A stretch of DNA of 11,591 nucleotides from contig JAQIWT010001270.1 in NCBI GenBank assembly GCA_034696485.1, positions 1-11,591 of the forward strand. Direction: 5' to 3'. Below the pieces are notes generated by a model, which did no database searches, was not told the origin of the DNA, and worked only from the letters and a program-made list of their open reading frames with translations. Position 1 is the stretch's first letter, and every line of letters starts with the position of its first letter. Origin of the DNA: Isohypsibius dastychi. Taxonomy: Eukaryota > Tardigrada > Eutardigrada > Parachela > Isohypsibiidae. The translations under genes were made by a program, and so were the position numbers. Below are positions 1 through 10,600 of this stretch, piece by piece.

Positions 1-318
1 TCAAATCGGACAGCGGTCAGCCAGCAGGGCTTCAGAAATTAATTTGAAGGGACTTTCCAAATCGGGATTATAGGGAGCAACTTCAGCGTAGAACAGAGAC
101 ACCTCGCTGGGAGAATTACTACTCATCTTGAGCCATATTAGCGACGACATGCACTCTTTTGTCTTCAGAATAACATTTAATCCGATTCCATCAAAGCGGA
201 AATAACTAAACCTGTCGGCGAGTGCATCATAAGTATCCAATTACCCAACATCCAAATTTTCATTCATTTACTTTATTCCAAAACATTTCTGATCGACAAA
301 AAGGAACAATTTTAGCAT
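1..318 (-). CDS. Possible small two-exon gene downstream of cct-7, family not recognised
   Basis: I do not recognise this product. The best model starts at the ATG at 318-316, ten bases after an acceptor-like TTGACTTCAG (AG at 330-329). The first exon is 318-272, a 60-bp intron follows (donor GTAAAT, acceptor CGACAG), and the second exon is 211-1, ending in TGA at 3-1. That gives 85 codons in phase. The product is short, hydrophobic at the N-terminus (MLKLFLFV), with no clear signal peptidase site and no repeats. The last 40 residues, including PYNPDLESPF, read like a real protein. It follows cct-7 on the same strand with about 140 bp between stop and ATG, which would suit a nematode operon with trans-splicing; this is inference. 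Doubts: the second acceptor has a weak pyrimidine tract, the first exon contains an AATAAA that could instead be the cct-7 poly(A) signal, and the gene ends exactly at the window edge. Confidence 0.4.
272..277 (-). promoter_or_regulatory. AATAAA, possible poly(A) signal for cct-7
   Basis: This is the only canonical AATAAA hexamer on the minus strand just downstream of the cct-7 stop, about 180 bases after it. It would be the natural poly(A) signal if the small downstream gene is not real. It overlaps that gene's proposed first exon, so only one of the two readings is likely to hold. Confidence 0.35.
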
Positions 319-456
319 TTCGAATATTCTGAAGTCAATTTTGGTTAATTAAAATCGACGAAGTCAGAACGACAAAATTATTAGCATGATTTTCCAGATG
401 AAGATAGAAAAAGAGGACAACATTAACCAAAAACGTCCTCGACAGATCCTTGCCTT

Positions 457-3442
457 TTACATAGGTCGACCACGTCCTCGACCCGGAAGTGCATCGGGAG
501 CTTCATATTCCGTGTTACCCTTTGAATGCTTGATGAGTTCGTCAACAGACAGAATCGCACAGCAGGCTTCCGAAGCAGCTGTCAGTGCGTTGATCTTGAC
601 CAGAGACGGCTCCCAGACACAAGCCGCATATGTGTCGGCGATTCCTTCGGTGAACACGTTGATTCCATACCATTTCGCACCTAAAACGCAAATACTTGGA
701 ATTATAAAATCGATGGCTAATTTCCAGCATTTTTTCCAACTGATCGAAGCACCGAGTATAGTCAGCTGAATAAAACTTGAATAACCTTTCAAGAAATAAC
801 CGTCAAAAAGCATTATATTCAAAAGGGACAAAAACTGGTACAAAAGGAGACGATAACTGGCGGATTTGCAAAAATTCTCTCAATTTCCCTTTTTTTAAAT
901 CATATTTTGATGTCAGAAACCTCAAACAGATAAACACAATCGGCACAGCGAAAAACTGGATAAAATAACTCATGGATTCCGGTGTACGGATTCCGGCATC
1001 TGATTCGTTCAAAGTGAACAAAAAGTTGACAATTTGCAACTAGATATTTCAGCGGTTTTTACTGTTTCATACACCGTACGTTCAACTTCTAAACTAACTT
1101 GAAGTTACGTTTGGACTGCAAATTCTGAAAAAACCAACCAATTTCGAATAAAGCCAACTCATTTCTAAATCAACTGCAATTCTGATAAGAAATCATTCTG
1201 TACAAGGAAATCTTTTCAGACAAATTAATTTACTAAAATAATGTGGTAGATGACAAAAATTCTTAAACCAAAAATATGTACGCAAAATTTGTTAGTCCGT
1301 TCCCCGGTTTGTTTCTCAAAACCCAGAACTTACCAGTGGCATGCTTGTGACGGAGTTCATTCAGGATATTCGTCGAGTCGAATCCAGCGTTGTCGCAAAG
1401 TTGTCGTGGGATGCATTCCAGAGCTCGGGCATAAGCACTGATAATCAGCTGCTGTTTTCCAAGAATATTCCGAGCGTAATCACGGAGATATTTGCTCAGT
1501 TCCATTTCAATAGCTCCTCCACCGGCGACGACGCTGTCATGTTTCAAAGCGCGTCGAACAATCATGATAGCATCATGAAGAGATCGCTCCATTTCCTCAA
1601 TGAACTGCTCAGCACCTCCACGAAGAACCAGAGTGCAGGCTTTGGTCAATGGACATTCAGTGAAGAAGTTGAATCTGTAATGAAAACAGTGTTAATGTCA
1701 AAGAATTTGGACCAAATAAAAACAACGATTTTTCGAAACAGAAGTAAATGCAATCAGCTCAATCGCCTAAATTCTTGAGACCAAGAGTTCATGAGAATAT
1801 AAACCAGACAACGACCAGAATTAACATCTACAGATTCCAAGACTCCAAAACCGAAATGGAAAATTTTTGTGCATCACCCAAAAAATCAGTCTATTCCGAC
1901 TTCGTTGATTAGATCTTAAATAAACAAGAATCAAATTTTTAGACACCGGGAGATCAACAAACTACATCATCGAAAATTCAAATGCTGTTGCAAATTTTTG
2001 ATAAACACATATTTTACCGTTCACTTCCGACTTGTCGTTCCTCGAAATGTCCACAAGTTCCCAAAGATTCCTTGTAGATCTTCTGCACCGAGGTCAAAAG
2101 TGATCCACCGCATGACTTCTGAACACGTTTCAGATCTTCCAGCGGAATTCGACCGGCACAGAACATGTCACGGTCAGCAAACCACTGTGTCGCAACATCC
2201 CCAATCGGCAACTTGGACAAAATGACTTTGGCGCCAGAATCATGGAGAGTTTGCAGCTTATCATACAAAATCTGCCATTCAGCATCCACAATTTTTTGGT
2301 ATTCCTAAAAACTTCAAGTCTCAGAAACTGAACAAAATCAACGAGACGGGATATACCTGAACATTTTCCACTCGGACTTCCGCATTCTCTTTCTCCGCCT
2401 TCAACTCCAATTCCACATTCAAAATTGCAATCAACGGTTTCTCGAACCGCTTCGGCTGCATTTCGAATCCGGCATACGAAAACGCTTTTTTGAATGCAAC
2501 TCCAGGCACCAACAAAGAATCCTGCAAACCAATAACCTTCAAACCTAGAAGAAACCAACCGGAAGTTACGAAAATACCTCCAAAGTTCCACCGGTGATCT
2601 TCTTGATCCCAATCATGTCAAGCGGCAATAATTCATCCAAAAGCATAACGGCGTCGACTGCCATTTTTGAGAAAAATTCCCGGTTGGCACAAAGTAATTT
2701 CGAACTGAGGGTTGTTTGGGCGCATTTCTCGAGAACCGCTCGCAAACCAGCCACGTCGTCTTTCTTGATCTTGATGGAAAGCTCGTTCACACGAGCAATC
2801 GCCTGTAAAATAAACAACCCTATAGGTTCTATACCACAAACTTTCGAACAGCAAGAACTAAAAGAATCACACAAAATATTCGAATATAAAACGCAAACAA
2901 ACGAAACTGCGATCATACCAGTTCCGTCGCTTTCCGGAAGCCCTTGATGATGATCTGTGGATGTACTCCTTCCTCAATAAATCCTTTGACCTGTTTCAAG
3001 AATTCAGCAGCAAGCAAAACGACTGTAGTTGTTCCATCGCCAACCTGAAAAATGAGACAGCGATAAAAAGAGCTTCTCGATCTAAGTGACTGTCTGTAAG
3101 ACCGTACTTCGGCATCCTGGCTCCTGGCAATGTCAACAAGCATTTTTCCTGCTGGATGCACAACGTCAAGGAGTTTCATGATCGTGGCGCCGTCGTTGGA
3201 GATGGTTGCTTTCCCATTACTTTCAACCATCATTTTATCCATTCCACGAGGCCCTAATGTTGATCGCACGGCGTCGGCGACGATCTGACAAGCGTTGATG
3301 TTGCTGACAACCAATTGTTTTCCCCTGACATCATTGTCACCGCTGGCAAACTGGATGAAAATCGGGGGAGCAGGGACCTGTTAACGAAGACCTCTCGTAG
3401 AAAAAATAACGTGAGGAAGAGCATGCTCGTGTGACTTACCAT
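457..3442 (-). CDS. cct-7: T-complex protein 1 subunit eta (CCT7), cytosolic chaperonin, complete, 8 coding exons
   Basis: This is one of the eight paralogous subunits of the CCT/TRiC double ring, which folds actin, tubulin and other proteins in the cytosol using ATP. Coding exons (high to low): 3442-3440, 3377-3108, 3044-2919, 2802-2578, 2521-2357, 2304-2018, 1674-1334, 680-457, stop TAA 459-457. All phases agree and give 546 aa, close to the usual 540-550. Family motifs are intact: LGPRGMDK at residues 42-49, NDGATI at 62-67, GDGTT at 93-97 (ATP site, split from its preceding E by intron 2), RGG at 377-379, LHDA at 391-394, GGG at 410-412, a C-terminal WEP motif and a GRGRGRP tail. [14 protein letters not shown] and the RGRG tail identify eta rather than another subunit. 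Introns are 52-116 bp except 343 and 653 bp. Odd points: the first coding exon carries only the ATG, and the usual N-terminal LLKEGTD stretch is replaced by IQFASGDND. Confidence 0.97.
681..1333 (-). other. Long intron 7 of cct-7, no gene seen
   Basis: This 653-bp intron separates the last two coding exons of cct-7. It has a clear GTAAGT donor (1333-1332) and an acceptor GCGTTTTAG. It is AT-rich. I see only chance open frames, one of them hydrophobic on the minus strand at 803-1039 and not flanked by suitable splice signals, and a 9-bp GGATTCCGG repeated at 974-982 and 988-996. Confidence 0.8.
1675..2017 (-). other. Intron 6 of cct-7, no gene seen
   Basis: This is a 343-bp AT-rich intron with donor GTAAAA and acceptor CATTACAG. 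It interrupts an arginine codon (CG/A) in the apical-to-intermediate part of the protein. I find no repeat, RNA gene or plausible exon in it. Confidence 0.8.
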
Positions 3443-3457
3443 GGTTCCGTGCACTAG
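3440..3457 (-). other. 18-nt microexon carrying the CCT7 start codon
   Basis: On the minus strand an acceptor TCATTTTAG (AG at 3459-3458) is followed by 18 bases ending in the ATG at 3442-3440, and then directly by a strong donor GTAAGT. The start context is GGAACCATGG, good for eukaryotic initiation. The acceptor can serve cis-splicing from the donor at 3630/3629 or, if the organism trans-splices, a spliced leader. The 18 bases are also open in the CCT7 frame (LVHGTM), so they could be internal coding sequence of a longer form. Confidence 0.6.
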
Positions 3458-3629
3458 CTAAAATGACACAAATTCTTCCGAAAAAAATTTAGGTGGAAGA
3501 AGGATGAACAGAAAACGGTGACGTTATCCAGAGGAGAAGAAAGAATCAGATATTTTCGGAGAACTCCAATTCATGCTCACTGTTTTGACAGATCCATAGG
3601 CGTAGGGGGCTTTATTCTGGGTCACTTAC

Positions 3630-3716
3630 CGTTCCCCCCTGGCGATGCTTGCGGAATCCCTTCTTATCCGACAGGTTCCAGTGCGTGAATTTTTCAAAAC
3701 GAAAGCTCCCGTCCAT
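3630..3716 (-). other. Candidate upstream exon of cct-7 (5' UTR or N-terminal extension)
   Basis: An ATG at 3716-3714 opens 29 codons without a stop, ending at a strong donor AACG/GTAAGTGA (exon ends at 3630). A second in-frame ATG lies five codons upstream at 3731-3729. Splicing over the 172-bp intron to the acceptor at 3459-3458 is phase 0, and the 18-nt microexon keeps the frame, so the upstream ATG would add 34 residues (39 from the earlier ATG) ahead of the normal CCT7 Met. The segment is basic and polar (DKKGFRKHRQGGT) and uses codons like the real exons. CCT7 proteins do not normally carry such an extension. It could be a 5' UTR exon that happens to be open, an isoform, or an exon of another gene. 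Confidence 0.45.
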
Positions 3717-4084
3717 CCTAGTTTCCACCATGAACGTTATGGTCTAGTTTCAAATTTTGCGTTTCTGAGTGTGATAATAGATCGAATAACCGGTCGGTTT
3801 TTTCTCCGTTAAGATACGAAAGGTCATCCTTTTCCAGGTCGCTTTTTTGGGTTTTATTACCGTACACATATACGTACTTTTGTACAGACCAATAGTTATG
3901 AACCAGCCATGTACGCGTAACTCCTCGAATTAACAATTAGATTTATCCAGGATCTAGACGAGACCAAGTTCTTGTGTTTTTTAATGACTCAGTAGCTGAA
4001 TTTTCAGAAAATTCGAAAGAGCAGGCTCGTTCAAGACATCGGTAACTGCCGCTTTTTGGATACCAAATGCGATTTCGCTACTTT

Positions 4085-4260
4085 GAGTACTTTTTTGATC
4101 CGCTGTGATTCACTGTTATTTTGTTGGCGAATTTCGTCTACTCAGATATAATTAAACAAAACATTCGCCACGACAAACTGTTGATTGAACGATATCAAAA
4201 CTAAAAGCCTAATTCGCGAAGTCGAGTATTTTATTCGATCTGGTGTGATTTACGGTTATT
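4085..4260. repeat. Imperfect direct repeat, two ~37-bp copies
   Basis: Copies at 4085-4120 and 4224-4260 share GAGTA, GATC, TGTGATT and GTTATT in the same order and spacing. The last 24 bases match at 20 positions, and the first part needs a one-base gap. They are about 140 bp apart in the intergenic region. They may be remnants of a local duplication or a repeated protein-binding site. Confidence 0.55.
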
Positions 4261-4615
4261 CATCCGGGACTTTCATCTGCTACAGTATGGTAGATATACT
4301 GTAATCAAACTGAAAATCATCCTGACATACGTTCCTGTTTGTTTCAATGAGATTTAAATTTCACAACGGCGTGGTGCGCTCGTTATTTATGGATATATAT
4401 GGTAATGGACTGAATTGATGCATAAACGCGCAACACGCTGACCAGCTATGACGCAATCATTTGATCATTCGCAACGGCGACGTTTTCTTGGCCTGTCTGG
4501 CACGGCAGTTGTAGTTCCATTATGACTGATCAATTTCGGTCATATTTTTGACTCCTTTCTGATTTTTCCGTTATTCCTTCAACTGCCACTTTCAATTTGG
4601 AATTTATTTTACCAC

Positions 4616-4617
4616 AG
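4616..4617 (+). promoter_or_regulatory. Candidate splice acceptor in the 5' leader of the orphan gene
   Basis: A pyrimidine-rich stretch ends in TTTTACCACAG, 64 bases upstream of the ATG at 4682. It could mark a spliced-leader addition site or the end of a 5' UTR intron. There is no transcript evidence. Confidence 0.35.
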
Positions 4618-4681
4618 TGATCTTATCTGGGAAGGATTATACTACTACACCATAGCTCGAGCGGAAACAGCGCACCCAAAA

Positions 4682-7600
4682 ATGTCCGAGACCTCTGACA
4701 GGACTGAAAACAACCGTAAGTTAAAATTAATTGTTTCGGTCTTTTTTTTTGTATTGAATTTTAATAACGCAGAAATCGCCTGATCATTTCCTGTTTCCTA
4801 TTTCCCTGTTCTTTTTTGAATTTTGCCCGGTTATGTGGATTCATTTTTTGGATTATTTCTGGAAGTATTGCATTAGGATTGACTGCTTTGTGGCATGTTA
4901 CGTTATGGAGGCACGTTGAGTTTATCGGTCGTTTAATTTATGGACAATTTATTATGACGCAGATGAAAAATACATATTTCTATAGTTTTTTGCATGAAGG
5001 TATAATGCCAATATTTAAGATATTCTTGATTCCCTTAAGGCGGAGTAAAAATGTCAGTTTTTTCAGGCTTTCCTGATCAGTTATCTTTACGGTCCGAAGT
5101 TCAGTGATTTTTAAAAACGTTATCCTTATCATACTCTCGGGGTGACAATCAATTTTTTTGGGCGTGCGGGTCAGCTCAAAGTCTGTAGAAGGTATATGAG
5201 GTTTGATGGCTGCAGAAGATCACTTTTCAATGTTTTCAATTCAAGGACAAAACTTAACGAAGATTTTATTTGCATGGTTTTAAAAGTCCGCTTTCTGAGA
5301 TCTTTAAACTGTCACATATTACGGTCACAGACGGCATTATGCAACGTACAATACGTTACGATTTTTAACGTACCGTGTGTACCCATACGCTTTGGTAGTT
5401 CTTACGCCGAGGGAACTGGAAGGGGGGGGGGGCAATCCTCAACAGGTGGACATCGACGACAACATGTTTTGCGAATTTGAAATAATTGAATCTTGAATTG
5501 TTTTCCTTTTAAGATTAGTTCAGATAGTACTCAGGATTCTTTCTCCGAGGACAGTAAATTGTTTCAATGGGTGAAAATTCGATAAACTCTTTGGCTTGTC
5601 TGAAGGAATCAAGGACTCTCCGGATCCAGCGGTTGATGCAGATGAATCTACTCCAGAGCAGGCCCATGATATTCGGTATGCGGGAATTAGATACGATACC
5701 AGTATTTATGTGGAGACGGGAGATGGAGAATTCGAGTCGTCGATGGGAGAGGAAAAGAAGATGTCCATGGTTCATTTTCGTGTAAGTCTTTGAGATTCGG
5801 TCGGTTTGAAGTTTGTTGATTTGATTTTTGATTTGATTTTTTTAATTTTTGATTTGATTTGATTTTTTGAAACTAATTTTTGAGGCACGGGAAGTTCATG
5901 AGATATAAATAGCTGTCGTATTGTTTATCGTTTATAGTTGAACCGGAAGTTCATTTTTCTTTCGGGTTCGACCTTTTTGCTAAATCTTTTCTTTTTGACA
6001 GACTGCGAACGAGCTGGCCGCAAAGGCTCTCAACAATATTAATTACAAGCTGCTGATGGTCGCGGATGTCCGTGACAAACTCATGCAATTCGAAGGAAAA
6101 TTCGATGGTATATTTTCTTGATCGTTTTTTTGGGTCGTCAATTTCTTTTCGTTTGATAGATCTTGGAGTTGAGGATTTCGCAGTGATGCATACCATGCGT
6201 TCGTATCTTGGACCGCGACCAGATCATGCTCCGGCGGAAATCACTGTCGTTCTCCTACATCTTGCTTCCGGCGTCGAACTCGGTGGAACTTATCACACGT
6301 TTCCCTCGCCTTTGTACGTATTTTTGTTTTAATTAAATGACCAGCGCCACCATTGATAATTTGTTAGGAGCAGAGCTGGAAACTGTTTAGAATTTAATTG
6401 TATCGTGATTTCTATCGTAATTCGTCGGTGCCTTATTTTCGGTTTTATGTGTCAACAAATTCTCATGAATTTTCGCCTGCCATTTTCAACGATTCTTTTT
6501 TCAGACCGATTCCGTTTGGCAAAAGTGCCGAATACACGGCTGGAGAAAGTAAGCAGTGTTTTTTTTTCAGACGGTGGAGCTATTTTTTCAGTAGCTTTTG
6601 TATCCAGAGGAATACCACGAGATTGACCTGAACAACTTCGACCACTTCAATGATGATTACATCTCAGTATTCTTTAATATTCTGTTGACGCTGGATCCAC
6701 GACTCAATAAGAAATCCATGGCCAAGCCGCGATTTCCGCTGATTATCTGCAAACCGAATTTCGTCGAGCAAACAGTCATGTCATTTGAATATCTTCACCA
6801 AAGAGCTCTTCTGGCTCAAGCTGCTGGTTTCAAAAGTGAGTTTTTCTTTTTGTAGAATGATGTACGATGCAATCGTACAATGGGTGTACAATCGTACTGA
6901 ATGCAACCGCCTTTTGTTTTTTAGCTTCTGCTCCCGCCGACTTTGTTGTTCCGGTTGAAATTTCACTTGCGTTCTCCGACCTGGATGCACTGGTAAGATT
7001 CACTTTGACTGGCTTATTCGTTCTGAAAAAATGTGATTTTTTGGTAACGCGTGTTCTGAAAGCAAAAGTTGAAAACACGAATTTCCTGAGTGACGGAATT
7101 AGCCAGGTTTGAAATGAATTTGTATTCACTGACGCAGACGCTAGTTCTCGCTTGAAAAAGTCAGGTAGAAATTCCTGCGAGCTCCGAATTTCACGAATGT
7201 TTTCGCAGGGCAGGGTAAACAAAAAGAGTTGCCAATCACGTAGTAGAATTCATTGTGTTCACGTCAGGCGCCTTCACAATTTTCTCGCTGTTTTCAGGAT
7301 TCGGCTTTGAAACATTTGCTGCGCGAGTTATTAGAGGTCACTAACGCGATCTCGTCCGAATTTCATCCGAAAGTCAACCGGTACGGCAATTTCTAATGTT
7401 GTTTGTTACCAGATATTATCAAATTTGATTAGGAAGACGTACATCATTTACAACACTGAACTTCTTGACTTTCAGCTGCCATTATCATATGACAAAGAAC
7501 CATCTGACTTGCACTACTTATGAAGTATGCGCTATGGTGGAGCAGCTCTTCATTTTCTCCTACGTTTGGGGCTTCTTCGCCCCGTTTCGTTTTGTTGATC

Positions 7601-10600
7601 CATGCGATATCGGAAAACACATTCAGCTTCTCTCCAGACTCGGTCCAGCCACATCGAACCAGGTAAGTGCTTTCAAATGGAAGATGCATAATTAACAGCA
7701 AGAAGCAAAAACTGAAATCGAACACTTTTTGCCGCTGAACCATTTTGCATCCATTTTTTGCATAAGTCCATTTCGTAAAGCTTTCAGGCAACAAATTTCC
7801 CTTCATCGGAAAAGTAATTCTTGGTATCATAATTCGTTCAATCTGGAATACTGTGGATAATACGAATTTCATCGCTTGAATGAAATTGACTGTTTTGTTA
7901 ATTGTTGGGATGTTTTATTAGTTACGAAATAGTGTTAAAGTGGAGGCTTGTATACAGGGCTGGCACAGCACAGCTCAAAATTTTTTGAGCTGAGCTGCAG
8001 CTCAGTCAGTTTTCGAGCTAGGCAAGAAATTTTGAAAACTGTATTCGTTCATGTATCTGATGCTTCAAAAAATTTAAAATTCCTTGACTAGCACGAAAAC
8101 TGACTGAGCTGCAGCTCAGCTCAAAAAATTCTGAGCTGTGCTGTGCCAGCCCTGCTTGTATAGGATCAGAACGATCTTGAAAACGAAACTGCAAAAACTA
8201 TTTTCATAGTGCCCTTCGAGTTTCTCTAGGAACTGGGTGACGACGGTATTTCCTGGGTTGTATTTATCACAATTAAATCTGGATGACGAATGACGATAGT
8301 GTTTTCTGGCTAACCAGGGTTCTCTGATCATTTCCATATTATACTCACAGCGCTGACTATCGTTAACTGTATTATTCGATGCTAGAAAAGGTCAATTAAA
8401 AACCAGGTTGATAAATAACTCACTAATTTCCTCTCAGTCAGCATCGAATACAGCTTGATTTCTTTCTTGATTGCAGATTCATGTGAGGACCGGTACCCCG
8501 GAAGAATTTGCCAGCTGGGCCACTAATTCCGCTGGGTTATATACGCAAACTGATGACCGAGGTGAGTTGGTGCTTGCATTATTCGGTTATTTGAATACTA
8601 TGCTAGCGCAAAGTCTAGAAATGCGAACACAGAAAATCCTTTTTTTTTGTTAATTATTTATTTGAGATTTTGAACTAGGTGATGTATTTTACCTTGTGGC
8701 CGTGAGAGAAGATTGGTTCGCTGCGCCGGCTTCCCAGCTACGTGCGTTATTGGATTCTTCGCAAGCAGGTTACAGCAGTTGCTGCGCCGAAAACCATGGT
8801 TGTGAGTCATACGTGAGGTGGTAGTTGTGACGATCTTATGTGTTCTTAGGTGTTGCTGGAATCAATTCTGTACCTAATGGAAGCCCTGGGACTGGTGGTA
8901 GTAAGCATCGAAGACTCGAAATGGTCTAATATCACGTCATTTCTCATCTAGCTTCTCGAAGAACTGATGCTTCAGTTCAGGTCTCGCCCAAGAGATTCGG
9001 TGAGTATATGTGTGAACCCTGGTGGCTAATTTGGCGACTGTATGCTCACCAAAGCAGTTAAAATTGACACTTTTCTTTTTTGCAGATCCGGAAACTCGCG
9101 ATGCCTCAACGTCACCGATTCCGTTTCGGGAGTTCGAACTGGATCATGGGAACGCTAGAGGCCTCTTGGGGAACTGCAGTCGGATACTATTTTCGGAAGG
9201 TGGGTGTCCTGAGTTTGGTATTTGTCCCGGCAAAAATCCGTGTTTTAAGCTCGGTGCGGCAGAACGACTTGACATTCGTGATTGTTGTATTCTATTTGTC
9301 GGCCTTGGGGCACTACTAATACCTCTTTTTCTAACCAATTTCGAACGCGAATCCAATACCAAATCAACAACCTATTACAAAATGTTGCTTTCGAACGTGC
9401 AGATCCAGGACATTTCTTCGATGTTATCAGTCGTGGTCTGCGAGACAATGGTGAAAATTGCTCGGCTACATCATAGTACTGCTCTGATGTTATATGTACT
9501 CGAAATCAGAATAAGAATCAACACGGTTATTGTGATACTAATTGTTTGTACCAATTGTAGGTAGCTCAATTTTGTTCTTTTTCTTCAATTCTTGACAAAG
9601 GGAAAGGTAGAAATTGAAGTATGGAAGTCATTTCCATGTTGCGAATTCAGAATGGTCGCTGAAGGCAGACACAGAAAGTTTGTTTACCGAAATCTGTCCG
9701 CGAATATTTTATGCTGCTTCAAAACTAAAAATCATAGTTTTCGATGACAAGACACTGTGTGTAATTCTTGATGTGCTTACAGAGCAGTATGAGCGGATTT
9801 TCGATATTCGGAAGAGGTGATTCAATCATCCCATGGCCCATGAATGGATTTTGGAATTGTGTTTTAGTTTCGCCGATTTCACCGGTCGTCCTTTCTTGGA
9901 AGACCGTCTTCATGTGTATCGTCCAAAACAGTTCCTTTTGGCGGAGAACGTTACAGAAGCTGAACACATGGAGTTCGCAAGGCAGTATAATGACGACCTT
10001 AACATGTTGAACTGGTAATGCTTAGCTTCTGTCGGGAAAAATTTGAAGGTGTTCTGAAGAGGTTTTCATGGCTAGGACATTCCTGGACAAAACTGGACTC
10101 TTATGGGTCGACAACCCAGGAATTCGGCACGGGGCCGCGACTGCGGCTCTTCAGAGGTACATGGATGCCATGTTCAGGAACAGCCGGCAAGGACCGCTTT
10201 TCAAACCGACGTTGGATCGATGTAAGTTTTCGGCTGGTGCGCTTGCCCACTGGGTGTACCAGTTTCAACAGCAGTTTTAAGTTTTGTCTCTTGACCCTGA
10301 ACTCGTGGTGTTTGAAATTCATTTTTTCGTTAGCAGACTTTTGTGTTACCCAGGCTTTTAGTTTTGTGACCACATTGCGTAGTTTTAGAAATGGCAACGC
10401 AGGGTTCAAAATTCGATGGTAAATTTGATGATTCCGTATGCTTCAATGTTGACTTCGGATTTCAGATTTTATGCAAACCTTAAAGGTTTTCTTTGCAGTT
10501 GTCCTCACTTATACTGACAAGTATGTCAATGCAAAGAACATGCCCAAACTATTCATTCCGGATGCTTCGGTATCTTACATTGGGAAGCCGGCAGCTTTTC

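Larger units (their letters stand above)
3732..4681. promoter_or_regulatory. Divergent intergenic region between cct-7 and the orphan gene
   Basis: About 950 bp separate the two divergent transcription units, so both promoters should lie here. No long open frame fits either gene. Visible items are a TATA-like stretch GGATATATATGG at 4391-4402, a bZIP-like TGACGCAAT near 4449-4457, an inverted pair TATGAC/GTCATA at 4521-4526 and 4539-4544, and a degenerate 37-bp direct repeat described separately. A clear heat-shock element array is not visible. Assigning any of these to a promoter is inference. Confidence 0.6.
7663..8476 (+). other. Intron 9 of the orphan gene, host of a transposon
   Basis: This 814-bp intron runs from CAG/GTAAGT to CTTGATTGCAG/AT. 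About a quarter of it is the hAT-type foldback element at 7955-8154. The remainder is AT-rich with no gene-like frame that fits the splice phases. Confidence 0.85.

Noticed and set aside
386-769. 127-codon plus-strand frame opposite the last cct-7 exon
   Set aside because: It is a shadow of a strongly conserved chaperonin exon on the other strand.
803-1039. 78-codon hydrophobic minus-strand frame inside cct-7 intron 7
   Set aside because: CCT7 is complete without it, and no splice signals frame it.
3718-3936. 72-codon minus-strand frame upstream of cct-7
   Set aside because: It is in a different frame from the candidate upstream exon, begins with no convincing context and has no splice link.
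4003-4022. Heat-shock element near TTTTCAGAAAATTCGAAA
   Set aside because: Only one GAA/TTC pair has the right five-base spacing; the flanking units are out of step.
4816-5076. 86-codon hydrophobic plus-strand frame in intron 1, membrane-like
   Set aside because: It opens with TTG, has no good acceptor or donor in phase and lies in T-rich sequence, where hydrophobic codons arise by chance.
7444-7872. 142-codon minus-strand frame
   Set aside because: It lies opposite exon 9 of the orphan gene, whose plus frame fits splice signals and phases on both sides.
10129-10140. GAATTCGGCACG, resembling a cDNA-library adapter junction
   Set aside because: It departs from the adapter after a few bases, and the sequence is continuous in-frame coding within exon 18, so coincidence is the simpler reading.
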